From NCBI GenBank assembly GCA_049282355.1, contig JBAPTW010000092.1:1-11816 (forward strand): a stretch of 11,816 nucleotides of DNA. The letters run 5' to 3'. Positions 7,008 to 11,816 of this stretch are shown piece after piece. Position 1 is the first letter of the stretch. Every line of letters begins with the position of its first letter. This stretch comes from JAGTVB01 sp049282355. Its GTDB lineage: Bacteria; Pseudomonadota; Gammaproteobacteria; HK1. The position numbers were made by a program, and so were the translations under genes. Under the pieces are notes generated by a model. The model saw only the letters and a list, made by a program, of their open reading frames with translations. It made no database searches and had not been told where the DNA came from.

Positions 7008-7233
7008 CCTACTGTTTTCAACAATGCGCGGGATCCTCGACTAGAGCCACCGTTCATTTCAATGGTCTCGATGGCATTAAGGAACCTTACCTGGAGTATT
7101 GTCGCTGTGCTCCGTATTTATCTGAGAGTAAAATCCGTGATGCTAGGGAAAAAAGGCGGGCCTGTGGTCGTGGTCGTCGATGAGAGTGTCGCGCGTGCTA
7201 TACAGGACCGAGGGCTTTCTATGAGGTTTTCGT
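7008..7233. other. Interval between wecB and gmd, with an open 59-codon frame of unknown status
   Basis: No terminator or RNA gene is obvious. The wecB frame stays open past its stop to a TAG at 7239-7241. From the ATG at 7062 this gives a 59-residue frame (MVSMALRNLTWSIVAVLRIY near the start, GGPVVVVVDESVARAIQDRG later) that overlaps the gmd start by 8 bases. No Shine-Dalgarno precedes that ATG and I recognise no family, so I do not call it a gene; it may be a remnant or chance. A clear GAGG at 7223-7226 serves gmd. Confidence 0.4.
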
Positions 7234-8340
7234 ATGGATAGCAATGCCGGCAGCGGCAAGGTTGCGCTCATCACCGGGGTGACCGGACAAGACGGAGCCT
7301 ACCTCAGCGAGTATTTGTTGACCAAGGGCTATCAGGTCCACGGTATTAAACGGCGTGCGTCGTCGTTTAACACCGACCGTGTCGACCACCTCTACCAGGA
7401 CCCGCACGAAAGTGATCGGCGGTTCGTATTGCACTATGGGGATCTGACGGATGCGACCAACCTCATCCGCATCATCCAGGAGGTGCAACCCGATGAGCTC
7501 TACAACCTGGCAGCGCAAAGCCACGTGGCAGTCTCCTTTGAGACGCCGGAGTACACGGCGAACGCCGATGGCCTCGGCACGCTTCGGCTGCTGGAAGCCA
7601 TCCGTATCCTGGGACTGGAAAAAAAAACCCGCTTCTATCAGGCATCGACCAGCGAGATGTTCGGGAAGGTGCAGGAAGTGCCACAGCGGGAGACGACACC
7701 GTTTTATCCCAGGAGTCCCTACGCGGCAGCGAAAGTCTATGCGTACTGGGTCTGCGTGAATTATCGCGAGGCTTACGGTATGTATGCCTGTAACGGCATC
7801 CTTTTCAACCACGAGTCGCCGATCCGCGGGGAAACCTTTGTGACGCGAAAGATTACCCGTGGGGTTGCCCGCATTAAGCTCGGGCTGCAGGAGCGGATGT
7901 ACCTTGGCAACTTGGGCGCCAAGCGTGATTGGGGGCATGCGCGCGATTATGTCAGGGCGCAGTGGCTGATGTTGCAACAATCCGAGCCGGAAGACTATGT
8001 GATTGCCACCGGGCGGCAATGTTCCGTTCGGGAGTTTGTCGATGCCTCGTTTGCGGAGATCGGCGTGGCACTGAAATGGGTTGGAAGTGGGCTTGATGAG
8101 CGCGCGCTGGACAGCCGCTCGGGGGTGGTACGGGTGGCAGTGGATCCTCGCTATTTTCGTCCCACTGAGGTGGAGACGTTGCAAGGGGATCCATCGAAGG
8201 CGCGGGAGAAGCTCGGTTGGGAGGCAACGACGACGCTGGCGGAGATGGTGAGCGAGATGGTGCGGGAAGACTTGAAAGTGGCCGAACGCGACCATCTCTG
8301 TCAGCGCGAGGGATACCGAGTGGCCCAACATCACGAATAA
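7234..8340 (+). CDS. gmd: GDP-mannose 4,6-dehydratase
   Basis: 368 residues, a typical length. It converts GDP-D-mannose to GDP-4-keto-6-deoxy-D-mannose, the first step toward GDP-L-fucose. It is an extended short-chain dehydrogenase/reductase: NADP-binding ALITGVTGQDGAYLSEYLL at the N-terminus, the family signature KRRASSFNTDRVDHLY, HYGDLTDATNL, NLAAQSHVAVSFETPEYTA, catalytic T139 and E141 in STSEMFG, and the YxxxK pair Y163/K167 in SPYAAAK. LFNHESPIRGETFVTRKI is also characteristic. The start is supported by GAGG at 7223-7226. A run of nine A bases at 7619-7627 encodes Glu-Lys-Lys-Thr. The fcl gene begins 12 bp after the stop, so the two are co-transcribed and act in sequence. Confidence 0.97.
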   Translation: MDSNAGSGKVALITGVTGQDGAYLSEYLLTKGYQVHGIKRRASSFNTDRVDHLYQDPHESDRRFVLHYGDLTDATNLIRIIQEVQPDELYNLAAQSHVAVSFETPEYTANADGLGTLRLLEAIRILGLEKKTRFYQASTSEMFGKVQEVPQRETTPFYPRSPYAAAKVYAYWVCVNYREAYGMYACNGILFNHESPIRGETFVTRKITRGVARIKLGLQERMYLGNLGAKRDWGHARDYVRAQWLMLQQSEPEDYVIATGRQCSVREFVDASFAEIGVALKWVGSGLDERALDSRSGVVRVAVDPRYFRPTEVETLQGDPSKAREKLGWEATTTLAEMVSEMVREDLKVAERDHLCQREGYRVAQHHE

Positions 8341-8352
8341 TGTGGGAAAGCG

Positions 8353-9309
8353 GTGGAAAAAGATGCGGCTATCTACGTGGCGGGCCACCGCGGGCTGGTG
8401 GGCTCGGCCTTGGTCCGATGCCTAAGGGCAAGCGGCTACCGGCAGCTCATTTGCTTGACCAGCCGGGAGCTTGATCTTCGCGATCAAGCGGCCGTCAGGG
8501 GCTTCTTTGAGCGGGAAAGACCCGATTATGTCTTCGTGGCGGCGGCCAAAGTCGGTGGGATCCTTGCCAATGATCGCTCTCCTGCGGACTTTTTGTACGA
8601 CAACTTGATGATCGAGGGCAATCTTATCCACGGTGCCTTCGAAGCCGACGTGAAGAAGCTCTTGTTTCTCGGGAGCACCTGTATCTACCCGAAGCTGGCC
8701 CCTCAGCCGCTTAAGGAGGAGTATTTGCTCACTGGGCCGCTGGAGCCCACGAATCAATGGTACGCGGTGGCCAAGATCGCCGGAATCAAGCTGTGTCAAG
8801 CTTACCAACGGCAACACGGTTGCCGTTTCATTTCCGCGATGCCGACGAACCTCTATGGTCCAGGGGATAATTTTGATCTGGAGACGTCCCATGTTTTGCC
8901 TGCGCTGTTGCGTAAGTTCCATGAGGCGAAGGTCGCGGCTGCGCCAACGGTGGAGGTCTGGGGAAGCGGCACGCCGCGGCGCGAATTTTGTCATGTGGAC
9001 GACTGCGCCGCCGCCTGTTTGCATTTGATGCAGACTTACGAGGGGAATGAAATTATTAACATCGGTGTCGGCCGCGACATCGCGATACGAGAGCTTGCCG
9101 AACGGGTTGGCGAGGTGGTGGGCTTTTCCGGTGAAATTGTCTTCGATACGTCAAAGCCTGATGGCACACCGCGAAAGCTGGTGGATGTGAATAGACTCTT
9201 TGCCCTGGGCTGGCGGCCGCGTATTTCGCTTGAGGACGGTATTCGGCAGACCTATGCGTGGTATTTGCAAAGAGGAGAGGAGGAAAGAGGAAGGAGCAAA
9301 GATCAATGA
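8353..9309 (+). CDS. fcl: GDP-L-fucose synthase (GDP-4-keto-6-deoxymannose 3,5-epimerase-4-reductase)
   Basis: 318 residues from a GTG start with only a weak GGGAAAG-type ribosome site; no better in-frame start is visible. It epimerises and reduces the Gmd product to GDP-L-fucose. NADP-binding VAGHRGLVGSALVR is at the N-terminus, then AAKVGGILAN, then GSTCIYP with S108 and C110, catalytic Y137 and K141 in YAVAK, and H180 in ETSHVLPAL. These correspond to the Ser/Tyr/Lys triad and the Cys/His epimerase acid-base pair known in the E. coli enzyme. PTNLYGPGDNFDLE is also diagnostic. The last ~14 codons (QRGEEERGRSKDQ) are written in a purine-rich, repeat-like tract that continues past the stop, so the natural C-terminus may have been altered. 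Confidence 0.96.
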   Translation: MEKDAAIYVAGHRGLVGSALVRCLRASGYRQLICLTSRELDLRDQAAVRGFFERERPDYVFVAAAKVGGILANDRSPADFLYDNLMIEGNLIHGAFEADVKKLLFLGSTCIYPKLAPQPLKEEYLLTGPLEPTNQWYAVAKIAGIKLCQAYQRQHGCRFISAMPTNLYGPGDNFDLETSHVLPALLRKFHEAKVAAAPTVEVWGSGTPRREFCHVDDCAAACLHLMQTYEGNEIINIGVGRDIAIRELAERVGEVVGFSGEIVFDTSKPDGTPRKLVDVNRLFALGWRPRISLEDGIRQTYAWYLQRGEEERGRSKDQ

Positions 9310-9336
9310 GGAAAAGAAAAATTAATAAGAAGAGGA
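9269..9336. repeat. Purine-rich low-complexity tract spanning the end of fcl
   Basis: A run of GAGG/GGAGGAAAGAGG units followed by GCAAAGATCAATGAGG and AAAAGAAAAATTAATAAG. It encodes the charged tail of Fcl and extends about 27 bp beyond the stop. Together with the tract at 5524-5560 it shares a GAGG-rich stretch followed by GATCAA at a gene end. Confidence 0.45.
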
Positions 9337-9352
9337 CATGTTCACCCTGAAA

Positions 9353-9371
9353 TAGGCGACGCCTTCGCCTA
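9353..9371 (+). other. Hairpin downstream of fcl
   Basis: TAGGCGA (9353-9359) pairs with TCGCCTA (9365-9371) around a 5-base loop. There is no T tract after it, so termination is not assured. It is the first of three hairpins in this interval. Confidence 0.4.
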
Positions 9372-9392
9372 GAAACTGCATACGTAAATAAG

Positions 9393-9418
9393 GGCCGCTG
9401 CAACAGTGGCCGCATTTT
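9393..9418 (+). terminator. Candidate intrinsic terminator after gmd-fcl
   Basis: GGCCGCTG (9393-9400) and CAGTGGCC (9404-9411) form an 8-bp stem with one G-T pair and a CAA loop, followed by GCATTTTCT. The T run is short, so efficiency is uncertain. The position, ~85 bp after the fcl stop and before a long gene-free interval, fits the end of the upstream operon. Confidence 0.45.
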
Positions 9419-9455
9419 CTCGATTCAATTCCCCAAGAATGATTGTGCCAAACGC

Positions 9456-9490
9456 GTAGCGCTGTTTCGTGTTTCTAGCGCTACTTTCTC
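9456..9490 (+). promoter_or_regulatory. Inverted repeat with duplicated AGCGCT: operator-like dyad or terminator
   Basis: GTAGCGCT (9456-9463) and AGCGCTAC (9477-9484) are perfect inverted repeats separated by 13 bases and followed by TTTCTCT. AGCGCT is itself palindromic, so the unit is also a direct repeat of a 6-bp dyad with 21 bp (two helical turns) between equivalent positions. This suits either a weak terminator or a site for a dimeric regulator of the downstream gene. Confidence 0.4.
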
Positions 9491-9637
9491 TGGAAGTGTC
9501 TACCAAAGTTTAGGTATAGTAACGCCATGTAGCTATGTTAAAGTGATTGCGATACCTTGCTGTTGATAGAATGAAATTGGGCAACAGGTCACCGATTTTT
9601 CTGGGGGCTTTCCGTCGAGTTTGAGTTTGAGGAGCTA
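9485..9637. other. Gene-free upstream region of the wecA-like gene
   Basis: No gene is visible on either strand. The interval is more AT-rich than its neighbours and probably holds the promoter of the next operon. TATAGT at 9515-9520 looks like a -10 hexamer but has no good -35 partner; TTGCGA at 9547 and TAGAAT at 9567 are only 14 bp apart. I therefore do not name a promoter. Confidence 0.4.
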
Positions 9638-9697
9638 ATGGAAACTCGGCGCATTGGCGAATGTGATCTTGCAAGGAGCGATCAGAGGGGGGAATGA
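9638..9697 (+). CDS. Possible 19-codon leader ORF before the wecA-like gene
   Basis: GAGGAG at 9629-9634 precedes an ATG at 9638. The frame METRRIGECDLARSDQRGE ends in TGA at 9695-9697, one base before the ATG of the wecA-like gene. The strong ribosome site and abutting stop and start suggest a leader peptide or translational coupling. It has no recognisable attenuator structure or amino-acid bias, so it could be fortuitous. Confidence 0.3.
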   Translation: METRRIGECDLARSDQRGE

Positions 9698-9698
9698 G

Positions 9699-10976
9699 AT
9701 GGAAGACTACAGTAGTCAGCTAAGCGCCTTTATGGCAACCTCAGCGTTGATCTACTTCACCAGCCCGCGGGCAGCTCGCGTTGGACTGCTGGATCGCCCG
9801 TCGGACAGAAAACAGCATGAAGGGGAGATCCCCCTGGTGGGGGGGATCGCTATTTTTTTAGGTTTTTGCCTGGCTTTATTTGCCTCTAGAACTCAACCTC
9901 CGAGCTTTTTCGGCTTCGCCATCCCTGGGTTGTTTCTGCTGTTATGGGGTGTGATCGATGACTTGCGCGCCTTGCACTGGCGAAGCCGTTTTGCCGTGCA
10001 GGTGGTCGCCGGGTTGATGATGACGCTCTGGGGAGGAGAGGTGATTAGCAGCCTGGGTGCGCTGGTTTTCACGGATACTGCTCTAACGCTCGGCCTGCTA
10101 TCGGTACCTTTCACCATCATCTGTGTGGTCGGCATGATCAATGCCATTAACATGTCCGATGGCATTGATGGCCTAGCTGGGGCGCTGACGCTCGTGGCTA
10201 TCGGAGGATACTTGCTGGTTGCCGGATTTTCCGGGGGGTATGCACGAAGCTTTCATGCTCTGCTGCTGTTAGCGCTGAGTGTGCTCGCTTTCATGGCTTT
10301 TAACATGGGCTTGCCGTGGCGCAAGCGCGCCGTCGTTTTCCTCGGGAACGGCGGTAGCATGTTCCTAGGCTTTGCCTTGACTTGGTTTGCGGTCCACCTG
10401 TCGCAAGGTGAACACGCTGCCATGACGCCCGTGACAGCGCTTTGGTTAATTGCGCTGCCGTTCTATGACATGACCGCTACGATGCTGCGGCGCATTTGGA
10501 AAGGCTGCTCCCCCTTTGTTGGGGATCGGGAGCACCTCCACCATGCGTTTCTCCTAGGGGGATTCTCTCCCATCCACGTGGTGATGATTCTTTCTGGGCT
10601 TGCGATCCTCCTTGCCGGGATAGGCTTGGGCGGTTTTTATCTTGAGGTTGCAGAAAACGTCATGTTTATGGGCTTTCTTGCGCTGTTTTCGCTGTACTTT
10701 CTGTGGATCAGGAACATCTGGACAACACAGCGCATCCTTGGTCGAAGCATCTGCCGTCGGTGCGAAAGCGGTGTGCGCCGCTCGGGGCGTGACCGGCGGG
10801 TAGGCGCGGTCATGATCTACAACGGGCAGGAGCGCCGTTTCAACATGGAGCGCCGATGTGGGGCAACCGATCGGCGCACCGCCGCGCTTCGACGGAGCCT
10901 GTTTTCGCCGCGTGCGCTTGGCGACACCCCGAAGAATTTAGGAACAAGCACTCGAAATCGGGAAAAAAATACCTGA
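9699..10976 (+). CDS. WecA/MraY-family polyprenyl-phosphate sugar-1-phosphate transferase with Arg-rich C-terminal tail
   Basis: 425 residues from the ATG at 9699, chosen because AGGGGGG (9686-9692) lies at proper spacing; a TTG at 9654 in the same frame is less likely. This integral inner-membrane enzyme transfers a HexNAc-1-phosphate from UDP-sugar to undecaprenyl phosphate, starting polysaccharide repeat-unit assembly. About ten hydrophobic segments are visible. Family motifs: DRPSDRKQH (32-40) followed by PLVGGIAIFLG, D87-D88, NAINMSDGIDGLAG (148-161) with D154 and D157, GNGGS (216-220), and the HxHH motif REHLHH (277-282). After the last membrane segment a hydrophilic tail (~351-425) is rich in paired arginines: VRRSGRDRR, QERRFNMERR, TDRRTAALRR. 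The sugar used (GlcNAc or another HexNAc) cannot be told. It begins a block, shared with the ATPase 74 bp downstream, separated from gmd-fcl by a probable termination zone. Confidence 0.93.
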   Translation: MEDYSSQLSAFMATSALIYFTSPRAARVGLLDRPSDRKQHEGEIPLVGGIAIFLGFCLALFASRTQPPSFFGFAIPGLFLLLWGVIDDLRALHWRSRFAVQVVAGLMMTLWGGEVISSLGALVFTDTALTLGLLSVPFTIICVVGMINAINMSDGIDGLAGALTLVAIGGYLLVAGFSGGYARSFHALLLLALSVLAFMAFNMGLPWRKRAVVFLGNGGSMFLGFALTWFAVHLSQGEHAAMTPVTALWLIALPFYDMTATMLRRIWKGCSPFVGDREHLHHAFLLGGFSPIHVVMILSGLAILLAGIGLGGFYLEVAENVMFMGFLALFSLYFLWIRNIWTTQRILGRSICRRCESGVRRSGRDRRVGAVMIYNGQERRFNMERRCGATDRRTAALRRSLFSPRALGDTPKNLGTSTRNREKNT

Positions 10977-11050
10977 CTAGGTAGGTGGAAAGCGACGAGT
11001 AAGAGAAAAGTTTGCCTTTAGCAAAGCTTGTTAATAGAAGGTTACAACAA

Positions 11051-11816
11051 ATGTACGAAGCATTTTACGGGCTACGTAAAAGGCCATTTTCAATCCTGCC
11101 CGATCACGCTTTTTTTTACGCTGGGGAAACGCAGCAGAAGGCCTTGGTGAGATTAAAGCACGGCATGATGAGTCAGGAGGGGTTTACGCTGAGTACCGGC
11201 GAGATCGGCACTGGAAAAACGACGCTGATTGGACATTTGTTGAGCCAGGCGTGGGCGAGCGCGACGGTTGGTCAGCTCACCAATACCCATCCGTCCCTCT
11301 GCGGTTTGCTGCAGTGGGTGCTACAGGCTTTCAAAGTGCCGTTCGACGATACCAGTGATGTCAGGTTGTATCAGGCCTTTATCGAGTTCTTGCACCGCGA
11401 AGCGGCGCAGGGGCGCCGCGAGGTTTTGATTGTGGACGAGGCTCAATACCTGATAGCATCGATCATTGAGGAATTGCGTTTGATCGCCAATGTGAATGTG
11501 TGCGATCAGGTTTTTCAAGTCATTCTGGTGGGGCAACCCGATCTCCTGGATCTGCTACGCCAGCCGGAGCTGCGCGAGGTGGCACAGCGCGTCGTGGTGG
11601 TGCACCGGCTGGAACCATTGGAGCCGCCCGAAACGGGCCATTACATCGCACACCGCATTAGGGTGGCGGGGGGTGACCCGGATTTTTTTCAGCCGGAGGC
11701 GCGTGCACTGGTGCATCGGCACAGCCTTGGCGTGCCGAGACTGATTAACTCAATTTGCGACACGGCCCTGCTTTACGGTTGCGAAGAGCAACAGCACATC
11801 ATCGATACCTCCTTGG
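11051..11816 (+). CDS. ExeA/GspA-like AAA ATPase, exopolysaccharide/PEP-CTERM locus type (3' truncated)
   Basis: The ATG is preceded by AGAAGG at 11036-11041. 255 codons are visible and the frame runs off the right edge. The opening MYEAFYGLRKRPFSILPD is typical of ExeA/GspA-type secretion ATPases and of the putative secretion ATPase of PEP-CTERM/exosortase exopolysaccharide loci. Walker A is GEIGTGKTT, Walker B is VLIVDEAQYL, followed by ILVGQPDLLDLL and ELREVAQRV (sensor and arginine-finger region). GVPRLINSICDTALLYG is in the AAA C-terminal part. Known relatives energise or organise envelope secretion or assembly; the role in polysaccharide loci is not established. Co-orientation and the 74-bp gap to the WecA-like gene suggest one operon. 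A putative C-terminal membrane or peptidoglycan-binding segment, found in ExeA, would lie outside the window. No exosortase gene is seen here. Confidence 0.9.
   Translation, partial: MYEAFYGLRKRPFSILPDHAFFYAGETQQKALVRLKHGMMSQEGFTLSTGEIGTGKTTLIGHLLSQAWASATVGQLTNTHPSLCGLLQWVLQAFKVPFDDTSDVRLYQAFIEFLHREAAQGRREVLIVDEAQYLIASIIEELRLIANVNVCDQVFQVILVGQPDLLDLLRQPELREVAQRVVVVHRLEPLEPPETGHYIAHRIRVAGGDPDFFQPEARALVHRHSLGVPRLINSICDTALLYGCEEQQHIIDTSL

Noticed and set aside
7219..8388. 389-codon minus-strand open frame opposite gmd
   Set aside because: It mirrors gmd, whose catalytic motifs are all present on the + strand; no family features and no ribosome site support the reverse reading.
9515..9572. Sigma-70 promoter upstream of the wecA-like gene
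   Set aside because: TATAGT lacks a matching -35, and TTGCGA/TAGAAT are 14 bp apart, too close for a confident call.
11011..11030. Short TTTGC/GCAAA stem between the wecA-like gene and the ATPase as a terminator
   Set aside because: Only a 5-bp AT-rich stem with no T tract, and the two genes are closely spaced in the same direction.
1..11816. CRISPR array, tRNA or rRNA genes, riboswitch
   Set aside because: No regularly spaced repeats, no cloverleaf-like or rRNA-like sequence and no recognisable riboswitch core were seen; gaps between genes are short and accounted for.

Overview
The window is a stretch of a bacterial surface-polysaccharide (exopolysaccharide or O-antigen type) biosynthesis locus. 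Every confidently called gene is on the + strand. The moderately high GC content, the gene families and the Shine-Dalgarno usage suggest a proteobacterium, most likely a gammaproteobacterium. This is inferred from general family knowledge, because no 16S or other marker gene is present.

Layout. (1) 2-1654: 3' part of a fused two-domain oxidoreductase (zinc-type dehydrogenase plus Gfo/Idh/MocA). (2) 1654-2014: a scar region. It holds a stump of a second wecB gene, then a 192-bp non-coding element with 21-bp terminal inverted repeats and a perfect 8-bp flanking direct repeat, i.e. a MITE-like insertion, with another palindromic repeat nested inside. (3) 2015-5522: a heparinase II/III-like protein and a WbuB-like family 4 glycosyltransferase with an unrecognised ~170-residue C-terminal extension. 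(4) 5523-5891: a second scar region with a purine-rich heptamer repeat and the N-terminal stump of a DUF433-type antitoxin, whose stop overlaps the next start codon. (5) 5892-7007: intact wecB (UDP-GlcNAc 2-epimerase). (6) 7234-9309: gmd and fcl, the two-step GDP-L-fucose pathway. (7) 9310-9698: a gene-free zone with three hairpins and a possible short leader ORF. (8) 9699-10976: a WecA/MraY-family polyprenyl-phosphate sugar-phosphate transferase with an arginine-rich tail. (9) 11051 to the right edge: an ExeA/GspA-like AAA ATPase of the type found in exopolysaccharide/PEP-CTERM loci, cut by the window end.

How the genes fit together. WecB supplies UDP-ManNAc and Gmd/Fcl supply GDP-L-fucose. 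The oxidoreductase probably modifies a nucleotide sugar. The family 4 glycosyltransferase adds a sugar, and the WecA-like enzyme places the first sugar phosphate on undecaprenyl phosphate. The heparinase-like protein may act on the polymer, and the ATPase belongs to an export or assembly module that probably continues to the right.

I see no clearly new multi-gene system. The most notable signals are the evidence of modular assembly (two gene stumps at block borders, a MITE with an intact target duplication, purine-rich repeats abutting stop codons) and the unexplained C-terminal extensions on the glycosyltransferase and the WecA-like protein.
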